IMG/VR virus record: IMGVR_UViG_3300023174_000047
Coordinates: 124,001 to 188,000 of that record
Reading direction: 5' to 3' (one strand)
DNA length: 64,000 nucleotides
Origin: a virus
The notes under the pieces were generated by a model. That model searched no databases and was not told the origin of the DNA. It saw nothing but the letters and a program-made list of their open reading frames with translations. Shown here piece after piece: positions 52,322-59,356 of this stretch; the first letter of the stretch is position 1, and the number at the start of each line of letters is the position of its first letter. The position numbers were made by a program, and so were the translations under genes.

Positions 52322-53071
52322 TTAGTTTTGAATAACATCTCTATGCTCATAATGCTCATTAATATCAAGGCATCTAAAGATGGTACCATTTGTTTCAATT
52401 GAATTGCTGTCATGAAAATGACCGTAATACCAGTATGCTGGTTTAGTTTTATTCCACAGACGTTCTACATCTTCGCTCTCTTTGATTAGTTCTTCTTTGA
52501 GAGTATCATTATTAGCAATAAACCGCTCGATGTTATCAAAACCCTTGTACATACCGCAGTTAGCCGGGCGTGTATGAGTCACTACAATGTCATACTGCTT
52601 GTATTCAAAATCATCATTATAAATAAATGGCTCATCAGCCCACCAAAGACGTTTGGCTTCGTTCTGTTGCTGCATCTTATTATTTTCAATGATGCGCCAA
52701 TTTCTATCGATGCTAATTGCACCACCTACTAACAATATATTCTTGCCAAGCATATTCAATTCTGAATAATCTTTAAGCAAAGTAATGTTGATGTAATCAA
52801 AAGGGTTGTGTGTTTCTTTAAACCATTCGGGATCATCGTGATTGCCGCGAATAGCATATAAATGGCAGTTCGCATTTTGTAGAGTCTGATCTAGTTTCTT
52901 AAAGGATTGCTCATAATAACCTCGCTTGTGGAAGCCAGCTCCAAAATCACCCACTTGAATGATGTATGCATCTTGGTAAAGGCGGCGAATATCATAAGAG
53001 AGTTGATTAAATTCACCGTGCACGTCACCTACGACAACAATCTTATTTTTTTGTGGTATGTTACTGCTCAT
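52322..53071 (-). CDS. Metallophosphoesterase (calcineurin-like), 249 aa
   Basis: All five phosphoesterase motifs are visible: VVGDVHGEFNQL, GDFGAGFH, IRGNHDDPEW, VVTHTRPAN and YYGHFHDSN. The enzyme binds two metals and cleaves phosphoesters; the substrate may be a nucleotide or cyclic dinucleotide. It overlaps no gene; an adjacent small ORF ends one base before its ATG. Confidence 0.92.
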   Translation of the reverse strand: MSSNIPQKNKIVVVGDVHGEFNQLSYDIRRLYQDAYIIQVGDFGAGFHKRGYYEQSFKKLDQTLQNANCHLYAIRGNHDDPEWFKETHNPFDYINITLLKDYSELNMLGKNILLVGGAISIDRNWRIIENNKMQQQNEAKRLWWADEPFIYNDDFEYKQYDIVVTHTRPANCGMYKGFDNIERFIANNDTLKEELIKESEDVERLWNKTKPAYWYYGHFHDSNSIETNGTIFRCLDINEHYEHRDVIQN

Positions 53072-53206
53072 TCAAATAAATATATGTATGAAAAACGATT
53101 TATCAACTGAAAAATCATTCATTATTTGATCATTAAGTAATTGTGCAGCATGATCTTTGGCATATTTTTTCGCATCAGTGATGTTAGTGTGGTGGTTGGT
53201 TGTCAT
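53072..53206 (-). CDS. Small ORF, 44 aa
   Basis: ATG at 53206, stop TGA ending at 53072, directly adjacent to the ATG of the phosphoesterase gene. The sequence is polar at the N-terminus (MTTNHHTNITDAKKYAKDHA) and hydrophobic at the C-terminus. There is no family; position alone suggests translational coupling. Confidence 0.4.
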   Translation of the reverse strand: MTTNHHTNITDAKKYAKDHAAQLLNDQIMNDFSVDKSFFIHIFI

Positions 53207-53234
53207 TTACAGGTGCATTTTTGCTTTTCCAAAA

Positions 53235-53819
53235 TCATGTCCACATGAATTCACGGTAATCAATCATCTGCTTAATGATGCGTGTATCTGTTTCGGAAAT
53301 GAGGCTCTCCAAGCGATTAACTTCACCATAAAGCTTATCATAGCTACAGTCTTCTAAATCATGAACAAGTGGATATTTCGGATAAGAGTTATCCCGCTGC
53401 TTTTCTAATTCAGGTCGCTGAGTTGAAATCCAATGTGCAGCATCATCTAGCCAGTTCTTAAACTCGCGATGACCTGTAGAACTGTCCCAGTTTATACAAG
53501 ATGCATCTGCTTCTTTTTTGAATGAAATAATCATTACAAAATTAAGGCTCACTACAAGGCTTGTAATATCAGCCCATGTGCGAGGTATTGCTTTGTGTAT
53601 TTCTGAATGTTTGGGAAAGAAAAAACACTGAATGTTGTACTTGATGCTCTTGATTTGCGCCCATTTGCGTTGAAATAACATGCGCACATTTTCTCTAAGA
53701 AAATACTGAACGGGATAGTTTTTGCGCGTTTCTTTTTCCCATGCGCCCCAGCCTATTGTTTCATCAAAAGGATTCCACTCTAAACTATTAGGTACGCTAT
53801 ACCAAAAAGGCTTTTTCAT
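53235..53819 (-). CDS. Conserved T4-like phage protein, 194 aa, unknown
   Basis: Start at ATG 53819 (MKKPFWYSVPNS); upstream frame is open to 53879. Contains 'NYPVQYFLRENVR', 'EIHKAIPRTWADITSLVVSLNFVMIISF' and a C-terminal 'RIIKQMIDYREFMWT'. This pattern is widespread in tailed phages and lacks a known function. It follows the HNH endonuclease gene on the minus strand. Confidence 0.65.
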   Translation of the reverse strand: MKKPFWYSVPNSLEWNPFDETIGWGAWEKETRKNYPVQYFLRENVRMLFQRKWAQIKSIKYNIQCFFFPKHSEIHKAIPRTWADITSLVVSLNFVMIISFKKEADASCINWDSSTGHREFKNWLDDAAHWISTQRPELEKQRDNSYPKYPLVHDLEDCSYDKLYGEVNRLESLISETDTRIIKQMIDYREFMWT

Positions 53820-53850
53820 ATCTTTATAATAGAGGCTGTTGGAGTGAAAA

Positions 53851-54474
53851 TCAACTATGAAGGAACATTTTCCAATCACTTCTCATGTCTTCAAAGACAA
53901 GACTCTCAACACCATTGGCAGGCTTAGTTGGCTTCCACAGCAGCTTAAGACCACATTCTTCTGGTGTTCTATCGTCTTTAAATGTGTTGGTTGACTTAGA
54001 ACATGTGATTAGATTTTCCCATTCATTCTTACCGCCTCGGCTTTGCGGCAAGATATGATCTACAGAAAGCTCATGTTTCTGAAGTTTTCTGCCAGTGTAA
54101 CCGCAAGTATATTTATCACGTTTAAAGATATTTTGTTTGGTAGGAAACACTACATTCTTATACACAACACGATTGAAACGTGCACACACTGCAACACTTG
54201 GCAGGCGAACTGGTCCGCTGGTGGTATGCAAATAATCATCACATGAGCGAATGGGCAACTTGCTCCATTCTTTCCAATTTCTTATTACGGCAAATCCCTC
54301 GACTATGCCATCATCGAGGTGACCATCACTATTTTCACCATAGTAAATGTCAAGTGGATGTGCAGCACCAGAAAAAATATTGACTACAATATCATCCCAG
54401 TTACCAACGCCAATAGGAAAGAAGCTTGCATTGAGCCGCAGAATGGGACGTTTATGCTTTAAACTACTGAGCAT
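53851..54474 (-). CDS. HNH endonuclease, 207 aa
   Basis: I use the ATG at 54474 (MLSSLKHKRP), which overlaps the preceding gene's stop. The C-terminal block RDKYTCGYTGRKLQKHELSVDHILPQSRGG, then WENLITCSKSTN, is the HNH motif (D-H…P-x-S-x-G-G…N). Such HNH proteins in phages are homing or packaging-associated nucleases. It is not within an intein or intron here, so possibly a free-standing homing endonuclease or a general nuclease. Confidence 0.85.
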   Translation of the reverse strand: MLSSLKHKRPILRLNASFFPIGVGNWDDIVVNIFSGAAHPLDIYYGENSDGHLDDGIVEGFAVIRNWKEWSKLPIRSCDDYLHTTSGPVRLPSVAVCARFNRVVYKNVVFPTKQNIFKRDKYTCGYTGRKLQKHELSVDHILPQSRGGKNEWENLITCSKSTNTFKDDRTPEECGLKLLWKPTKPANGVESLVFEDMRSDWKMFLHS

Positions 54475-54973
54475 TAGCATGTTTAGGAAAAAAAGTATTT
54501 GCATCTGCACTCCACAGCATTTGCGCTTGATAAATTTCCGGAGAATTTTCTTTGTGTCTCAGAGCAATGTCCCTAAACCAGCCCATTTGATAATCGTGCT
54601 TGCGGATCTTGAGTTTTGGTCGATTTGCATCATCAAACTTAATGCTTTCCTCTTTATCTCGAGCAACAATGAGGTGATGAAGCTCATGATCAATGAGAGC
54701 AATGCGCTGCAAATCATTCATTGCATTGTATGCATCACCATCAATGGTGATTTCCGCATCAGCCATGCCCTTGATTCTGTTCTTCAATGATGTGATTTTG
54801 ATGTATGCAAGTGCGGGGTAGCCACCATGTTTAATAGGATTTTCACCCTTGTCATCAAATGCAAACATTGCATCAACAGTTACACCTGCATTATGCAATT
54901 CTTCATGGTGTTGCTCCATGGTGCTCTTGATGGTGTCAAGTACTTCAGAAGGTGGGGTATCATATGTGGTCAT
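54464..54973 (-). CDS. Putative phage metallopeptidase, 169 aa
   Basis: Contains IDHELHHL (H-E-x-x-H) with the C-terminal extension 'FDDANRPKLKIRKHDYQMGWF', a pattern of the putative phage metallopeptidase family. It has no secretion signal. It overlaps the HNH gene start by 11 bases. An ATAAAC-like box lies 7 nt upstream of the ATG, only weakly late-promoter-like. Confidence 0.75.
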   Translation of the reverse strand: MTTYDTPPSEVLDTIKSTMEQHHEELHNAGVTVDAMFAFDDKGENPIKHGGYPALAYIKITSLKNRIKGMADAEITIDGDAYNAMNDLQRIALIDHELHHLIVARDKEESIKFDDANRPKLKIRKHDYQMGWFRDIALRHKENSPEIYQAQMLWSADANTFFPKHANAQ

Positions 54974-55032
54974 AATAGAGTTTATACGCTAATGCACGAT
55001 GTTCAACTTTTTTAATGCATTGTATTTATGAG

Positions 55033-55908
55033 TTAAAAATCTCCCAACTGTACTTGCAGGCATTTGAGACCGATTTCACGCCATTTAGCGCAAACCGAAT
55101 TTCTATCGTCAAGTACAAACTCCACATTGAATCTATCTCTAATGAGTGTATTGTAAATTTCCTCCTTGACAATAGAATCTCGGCGATGGTCACCCTCGTT
55201 GCGCATATAGAGAGCATGATGCTTAAACCCATTTTCGTTGAGCCAGCGCTGTGTAAGCTCTTTACACACTTCTGTTCCCTCTCTACCTGAAACAAACAGA
55301 ATTGTATACCCCTTGTCATAAAAAGCATTCACAATATTTCTCACTGCAAAATCTGGCTCATCAGCCATGACTTTTTCATACTCAAACCAGTTGCGATTAG
55401 TCCTGTGAGCTGCACAGCCGTCGATGTCACAAATGATTGCATTGCCATTTTTTACATTAATAAACCGATCTTGTAGGGTTGGAAGAATGTATCGATGATG
55501 CATGTCTTTAATGACCCTCTCACCAACAGGCTTGGCTCGTAATGCATCACGCTCAATGCACGTATCGAGTGTCACATCCAAAAAGTCTTTGTATTCAACT
55601 GCAACATTAGAATAAAGCTGCGCAATATTCGTCATTGTTTCAAAATGCTTTTCTTCAAAATTAGTATCATCAACAATTACAGTCTCAACACCGTTATCGA
55701 GCCAGAGACTTACCATCTCATTACGAACCCCAATAATCATCTGCTCGCTAACCCTGGAGTAAATTCCTGCATCAATCATTTCGCGAAGCGAATCCTTATT
55801 CACTCGCTTTGCTCTGCCATTTGATTTGTTTACATATTCAATGGCCCATGTACTTTTTCCCGAACCTGGGAGCCCTCTTGTGAGTATAATTTTTTGTTGT
55901 TTGCTCAT
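55033..55908 (-). CDS. pseT: Polynucleotide 5'-kinase / 3'-phosphatase, PseT-like, 291 aa
   Basis: Walker A RGLPGSGKST at residues 11-20 and 'RVNKDSLREM' represent the kinase; the HAD-type phosphatase motif DIDGCAA (D161 and D163) and 'FVSGREGTE' and 'VLDDRNSV' complete the T4 Pnkp architecture (301 aa). The second Asp-x-Asp is followed by Cys-Ala instead of the usual Gly-Thr. With an RnlA-type ligase (63021) it forms an RNA-repair pair that heals and seals tRNAs cut by host anticodon nucleases. Confidence 0.92.
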   Translation of the reverse strand: MSKQQKIILTRGLPGSGKSTWAIEYVNKSNGRAKRVNKDSLREMIDAGIYSRVSEQMIIGVRNEMVSLWLDNGVETVIVDDTNFEEKHFETMTNIAQLYSNVAVEYKDFLDVTLDTCIERDALRAKPVGERVIKDMHHRYILPTLQDRFINVKNGNAIICDIDGCAAHRTNRNWFEYEKVMADEPDFAVRNIVNAFYDKGYTILFVSGREGTEVCKELTQRWLNENGFKHHALYMRNEGDHRRDSIVKEEIYNTLIRDRFNVEFVLDDRNSVCAKWREIGLKCLQVQLGDF

Positions 55909-55937
55909 GCCTTACAGTATAAGCATATAGAATTTAT

Positions 55938-56702
55938 TCAACGTTTTTTTGCAATTTGTTGCAATTCAGAGAGCGGTGCTACAGTTGCTCCCTGTTTAGC
56001 ATCATATGATGCGCCTTCGAGCCAATCATTGTTGAAGAAGAACATTCCCTTTTTGTTGGTGAGAAGCTTAATTGCTGCAGCTTCTGTATAGCCGCAATTT
56101 TTAACTACATAGTCAATGACAGGAAGTTTTTCAAAGTTGTTTGCTTCAATTGGTTTAATTGTAGCAGGTACATCAAAAGCAGTATCAATGAGGTTGAGCA
56201 ACCACTTCTTTGTAATCTTGGTACCAGGGCATGTTTTGCTTGTTTTGGGATCCTCTCTGTGAAATCTTATGGTTGTTTCATTGATTGGAAGCTTTAGCCA
56301 CTCCATGATCACTTTAATTGTTTCTGCAGTCATTGACCAGCATGCTGCACCGCGACCCGAGAATGGATCTTCATAGTCATAATCACCCAACACTTCAACG
56401 CCAATGGAGTTAGAATTAAATGCAATTGCGTGCACCCCCTTTATTGTAGGTGGTGTCATGCCCCATATTTGATCATCATCTGTGTAAAAGTGCGGCCCTG
56501 CAGACCACCCCCTGTCATGCACATAACCATATTTCATGTTTTCAATGTGCTGTGCCGTATATCCCTGAGGTCTTTGCTTTAAAGATGGTGCTGCTGTATG
56601 ATGAATGCATATGCCTGTACACCATTTAGGTGGTGAAATTTTGCTAAGATACTCTTTAAGACCACTAGCAGTCCATACCTTGCCGACATTTGCAAAACTC
56701 AT
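55938..56702 (-). CDS. Endolysin, N-acetylmuramoyl-L-alanine amidase (amidase_2 type), 254 aa
   Basis: Residues ~25-160 carry the amidase_2 signatures: ICIHHTAAP (first Zn His), IKGVHAIAFNSNSIGVE (second His), and FHREDPKTSKTCPGTKI (third ligand region with Cys). Zinc-dependent cleavage of the amide bond between muramic acid and L-Ala releases peptidoglycan strands. A C-terminal helical domain (~195-254) may bind cell wall. It is the last gene of the lysis cassette. Confidence 0.9.
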   Translation of the reverse strand: MSFANVGKVWTASGLKEYLSKISPPKWCTGICIHHTAAPSLKQRPQGYTAQHIENMKYGYVHDRGWSAGPHFYTDDDQIWGMTPPTIKGVHAIAFNSNSIGVEVLGDYDYEDPFSGRGAACWSMTAETIKVIMEWLKLPINETTIRFHREDPKTSKTCPGTKITKKWLLNLIDTAFDVPATIKPIEANNFEKLPVIDYVVKNCGYTEAAAIKLLTNKKGMFFFNNDWLEGASYDAKQGATVAPLSELQQIAKKR

Positions 56703-56710
56703 GATGATGT

Positions 56711-56968
56711 TTAAACGCGCTTAGATTTTTTTCTACCTGCAGCAGGGATAGCTTTAATTTTTGCAACTGCTTTTTTAACTTTTTGATTATGCACAAACAC
56801 ATCTACATCTTTGGATTCATCTGCAGAGTTATCAACGATGGCTTGCTCGTGTGTATCCTTAGATAATGCTTTGGTTACAACACTATCAGTGATTTTGTGG
56901 CTAAGCTTATGCACTACAGCAGCAGTGATTATAAAACAAACTACTAAAAGTATAATGGCGGATGTCAT
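56711..56968 (-). CDS. Small membrane protein in lysis cassette, 85 aa
   Basis: Residues ~3-20 (SAIILLVVCFIITAAVV) form a single transmembrane helix; the remainder is charged and ends with a Lys/Arg-rich tail (IPAAGRKKSKRV). Adjacent to the spanins and endolysin it may be a second holin-type, antiholin or lysis accessory protein. ATAAATA is exactly 5 nt upstream. Confidence 0.55.
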   Translation of the reverse strand: MTSAIILLVVCFIITAAVVHKLSHKITDSVVTKALSKDTHEQAIVDNSADESKDVDVFVHNQKVKKAVAKIKAIPAAGRKKSKRV

Positions 56969-56972
56969 ATTA

Positions 56973-57257
56973 TTATTTATAGTAAAGCTGTCGTTCTAAC
57001 TCCCTAAATCGTCGATCAGAGTGCCAAATTTCTTCTCCACATGGTGTATTTTGTGTATTATATACACCATCGCATGTTTTAATTTGCTGATAAGGTAGGA
57101 GTCGTAGCATAGGCGGCTGATATATGCTTATAGAACCGCTTTTCTTCGAGCAATTGCATTCGCATGAAGTCAGCATCATCAGCATCATAAGGACTGCGAC
57201 TGTTGCGCAATTTCTCAATCTGCAAAATATAATCTTTTTGTTTGTCGCGTGATTCAT
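56973..57257 (-). CDS. o-spanin (outer-membrane lipoprotein, Rz1-like), 94 aa
   Basis: The N-terminus KKIIFCRLRNCATVAVLMMLMM is a lipoprotein signal peptide and is followed by a lipobox LTSC. After cleavage the acylated Cys would anchor the short Pro- and Tyr-containing chain in the outer membrane. The gene starts inside the i-spanin gene in a different frame, the classic Rz/Rz1 nesting. Together they fuse the inner and outer membranes at lysis. Confidence 0.7.
   Translation of the reverse strand: MNHATNKKIIFCRLRNCATVAVLMMLMMLTSCECNCSKKSGSISIYQPPMLRLLPYQQIKTCDGVYNTQNTPCGEEIWHSDRRFRELERQLYYK
56974..56980 (-). promoter_or_regulatory. Late promoter box (TATAAATA)
   Basis: ATAAATA (with T upstream) on the minus strand, exactly 5 nt before the ATG at 56968; lies within the o-spanin gene 3' end. 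Confidence 0.6.
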
Positions 57258-57348
57258 TTAATACCTTATAATAAAAGCTCCTATTTTTTAGCTCAAAATA
57301 TAGAGCTATAGCACGCAGCAAATTTGCAATTGCCGCAGTCCAGCTCAT
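57079..57348 (-). CDS. i-spanin (Rz-like inner-membrane protein), 89 aa
   Basis: An N-terminal hydrophobic segment (WTAAIANLLRAIALYFEL) acts as the signal anchor. It is followed by a Lys/Glu-rich coiled-coil-prone helix (LNESRDKQKDYILQIEKLRNS). Its start overlaps the holin stop (ATGA). The o-spanin gene overlaps it for 179 bases in another frame. Confidence 0.65.
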   Translation of the reverse strand: MSWTAAIANLLRAIALYFELKNRSFYYKVLNESRDKQKDYILQIEKLRNSRSPYDADDADFMRMQLLEEKRFYKHISAAYATTPTLSAN

Positions 57349-57569
57349 TGAGCTGCAATCTTAGAAGCAAGCTTAGAGAGCACAAGCTCTAACCCACCAG
57401 CTATACCTGCAATTGCTCCGGCTACGATGGTAGTAGCATGCTCTGCACCATACCCTTGCGCAACGAGCCATGTTGTAGCTGCAGCTGCACTGACTGTTGT
57501 ATATTTGAGTACCTGACGGACTATCCAACCTCTATTAGTTGAAATTACGGAAAAGATTATTGATTTCAT
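57345..57569 (-). CDS. Putative holin, 74 aa
   Basis: I prefer the ATG at 57569 (MKSIIFSVISTNRG) because TTAAATA lies 7 nt upstream; the frame is open to 57599. It has two hydrophobic helical regions (~VSAAAATTWLVAQ and ~ATTIVAGAIAGIAGGLELVL) with a short turn, and a charged C-terminus (SKLASKIA). The pattern RGW-VRQVLKY…ATTIVAGA is known from phage holin-like proteins. It would form the inner membrane hole that releases the endolysin. Confidence 0.65.
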   Translation of the reverse strand: MKSIIFSVISTNRGWIVRQVLKYTTVSAAAATTWLVAQGYGAEHATTIVAGAIAGIAGGLELVLSKLASKIAAQ

Positions 57570-57576
57570 ATAAAAG

Positions 57577-57583
57577 TATTTAA
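57577..57583 (-). promoter_or_regulatory. Late-promoter-like box (TTAAATA)
   Basis: TTAAATA on the minus strand, 7 nt before the preferred holin ATG at 57569; within the preceding gene. Confidence 0.4.
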
Positions 57584-57840
57584 TCTCCTTTTGTGGCATT
57601 ATTCCATTTTATTACCCAAAAATCAAATCCTCTCTCATTATTATCATAATAAACTTCATAACCGTGCGTTTCTAGCTCACGCATTATATCCAATGTAATA
57701 TTAGCATCACATGTAATGGCAGTAAGGCCCTTCAAACATGCTTCATATATTTTGTTAAAGATAAATTGAAGGGTATTTTCGAATGCATCTTCTGCAAGTA
57801 GCTTTGCTTCATATGCAGATATGTTAAGCGCTGTTGTCAT
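57580..57840 (-). CDS. Hypothetical protein, 86 aa
   Basis: A helical N-terminus and a strand C-terminus (LETHGYEVYYDNNERGFDFWVIKWNN), a pattern seen in short phage proteins with no function. It is the first gene of the lysis-directed run. Its start codon is in the 3' arm of a perfect 15-bp hairpin. Confidence 0.55.
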   Translation of the reverse strand: MTTALNISAYEAKLLAEDAFENTLQFIFNKIYEACLKGLTAITCDANITLDIMRELETHGYEVYYDNNERGFDFWVIKWNNATKGD

Positions 57841-57866
57841 ATATGTTAATTTATGACAACAGCGCT
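57827..57866 (-). promoter_or_regulatory. Perfect 15-bp start-codon hairpin with late-box-like loop
   Basis: AGCGCTGTTGTCATA (57827-57841) and TATGACAACAGCGCT (57852-57866) are perfect reverse complements. On the minus-strand mRNA the ATG at 57840 is in the 3' arm. ATAAATT (57848-57854) lies at the arm/loop border, 7 nt before the ATG, and is a late-box variant. The start is locked in read-through transcripts from the upstream HREDGPA genes. Confidence 0.6.
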
Positions 57867-57903
57867 ATTTGCAATGTAAGGAGTGTTAATAATGATCAAA
57901 TAC

Positions 57904-58341
57904 TTAATCCAATATACTTGATGATGTCACTCGCTGCATTACATCACTAATATCATCTTCAGATGGGTTGTTATTACCTTTTAATTCGAGCAATGCTTTG
58001 GTCCATTCATATACATTTTCATACTTTTTATTATGTAAAAACCATGATTTATGTCCGTCTGCCCGTACAATGGCAGGTCCATCTTCTCTATGCCGCATGT
58101 CATTTAAATACCATGATTTACTTCCATCTGCCCATTCATCAGCAGGTCCATCTTCTCTATGCCGCATGTCATTTAAAAACCATGATTTACTTCCATCTGC
58201 CCATTCAATAGCAGGACCATCTTCTCTATGCCGTTTGCCATTGAGCATCCATATTTTATTGCCATATCTATCAACAGTCATAGTTGGCCGCTGCATTGCA
58301 TTTTCATATAACATTACAATGTTTTTACAGTCTTTGTTCAT
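57904..58341 (-). CDS. HREDGPA-repeat (MORN-variant-like) protein, copy 1, 145 aa
   Basis: The N-terminus 'QRPTMTVDRYGNKIWMLNGK' and three repeats each ending in RHREDGPA(x)EWADGSKSW(Y/F)LND form a beta-hairpin repeat array resembling MORN-variant repeats of phages and giant viruses. The C-terminus 'VYEWTKALLELKG…PSEDDISDVMQRVTSSSILD' is shared with the two neighbours. The function is unknown. TTAAATA lies 7 nt upstream. Confidence 0.7.
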   Translation of the reverse strand: MNKDCKNIVMLYENAMQRPTMTVDRYGNKIWMLNGKRHREDGPAIEWADGSKSWFLNDMRHREDGPADEWADGSKSWYLNDMRHREDGPAIVRADGHKSWFLHNKKYENVYEWTKALLELKGNNNPSEDDISDVMQRVTSSSILD

Positions 58342-58348
58342 ATGCGTA

Positions 58349-58355
58349 TATTTAA
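58349..58355 (-). promoter_or_regulatory. Late-promoter-like box (TTAAATA)
   Basis: TTAAATA on the minus strand, 7 nt before the ATG at 58341; the surrounding region is repeated upstream of copy 3. It forms part of a small inverted repeat (GTATATT/AATATAC). Confidence 0.4.
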
Positions 58356-58897
58356 TCCAATATACTTGATGAAGTCACTTGCTGCACTACATCATTGATT
58401 TGATCTTCAGAAGGTTTTTTGATGCCTTTTAATTTTAAAAGTGCTTTAGCCCATGCAAATACATCTTCATATCGGCTGCTGTTCAAATACCAACCTTTGT
58501 ATCCATCTGCACGTTCAACAGCGGGCCCATCTTCTCTATGCACCTTGCCATGCAAATACCACGCTTTATCTCCATCTGCTTGCTCAACAGCAGGACCATC
58601 CTCTCTATGCGCCTTGTCATTCAAATACCAATATTTATCTCCATTTGCACATTCAATGGCAGGACCATCTTCTCTATGCAACCTACCGTGTAAAAACCAT
58701 TCTTTACGTCCATCTGTAAACTCAACAGCAGGACCATCTTCTCTATGAAACTCTCCATGCAAATACCATGCTCTATTTCCATTTGTATATTCATGAGCAG
58801 GTCCATCTGTTCTATGCAATTTGTTTTTGATCATCCATTTTGTATTACCATGCTTATCAACAGTCATAGTTGGCTGCTGCATTATATTTTCATTCAT
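58352..58897 (-). CDS. HREDGPA-repeat protein, copy 2, 181 aa
   Basis: I use the ATG at 58897 (MNENIMQQPTMTVD) to match the paralogues; the frame is open to 58933. It has about five HREDGPAVE-type repeats, more than its neighbours, so it expanded by repeat duplication. The C-terminal 'YEDVFAWAKALLKLKG…VQQVTSSSILD' is conserved in all three. Confidence 0.7.
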   Translation of the reverse strand: MNENIMQQPTMTVDKHGNTKWMIKNKLHRTDGPAHEYTNGNRAWYLHGEFHREDGPAVEFTDGRKEWFLHGRLHREDGPAIECANGDKYWYLNDKAHREDGPAVEQADGDKAWYLHGKVHREDGPAVERADGYKGWYLNSSRYEDVFAWAKALLKLKGIKKPSEDQINDVVQQVTSSSILD

Positions 58898-58938
58898 TGC
58901 TTTCAATATAAAGTATATGTTGTAGATGTTCAAGCACT

Positions 58939-59307
58939 TTAATCCAATATACTTGAAGATGTTACTTGCTGCACTTTATCATTGATCTCATCTTCAGAAG
59001 GATCATTAATGCCTTTTAATTTAAGTAAGGCTTCAGCCCATGCAACTACATCTTCATATCGGCTGTTGTTCAAATACCAACTTTTGTATCCATCTGCATG
59101 CTCAACGGCAGGACCATCTTCTCTATGCCGCATGTCATGCAACCACCACGCTTTACTTCCATCTGCATATTCTACAGCAGGTCCATCTTCCCGGTGCCAT
59201 TTGCCATTGAGTCTCCATATTTTAGTGCCATCTTTATCAACAGTCATAGTTGGCTGCTGCATTGCATTTTCATACAGCATCGCAATGTTTTTGTTGTCTC
59301 TGTTCAT
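58939..59307 (-). CDS. HREDGPA-repeat protein, copy 3, 122 aa
   Basis: It has the N-terminal 'MQQPTMTVDKDGTKIWRLNGK' and two full repeats (EYADGSKAWWLHD, EHADGYKSWYLNN), and the same C-terminus as the others. The upstream region (TTAAATA, 7 nt) is the same as for copy 1. A sequence similar to the shared 3' end (TTAACCTAATATGCTTGA) reappears at 59318-59335, possibly a remnant of a fourth copy. Confidence 0.7.
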   Translation of the reverse strand: MNRDNKNIAMLYENAMQQPTMTVDKDGTKIWRLNGKWHREDGPAVEYADGSKAWWLHDMRHREDGPAVEHADGYKSWYLNNSRYEDVVAWAEALLKLKGINDPSEDEINDKVQQVTSSSILD

Positions 59308-59314
59308 ATGCGTA

Positions 59315-59321
59315 TATTTAA
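59315..59321 (-). promoter_or_regulatory. Late-promoter-like box (TTAAATA)
   Basis: TTAAATA on the minus strand, 7 nt before the ATG at 59307. Confidence 0.4.
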
Positions 59322-59356
59322 CCTAATATGCTTGATTAAATCGCATGATATACTCA

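Noticed and set aside
57904-59307. CRISPR array or tandem non-coding repeats
   Set aside because: The repeats encode HREDGPA units in an open frame with conserved protein ends.
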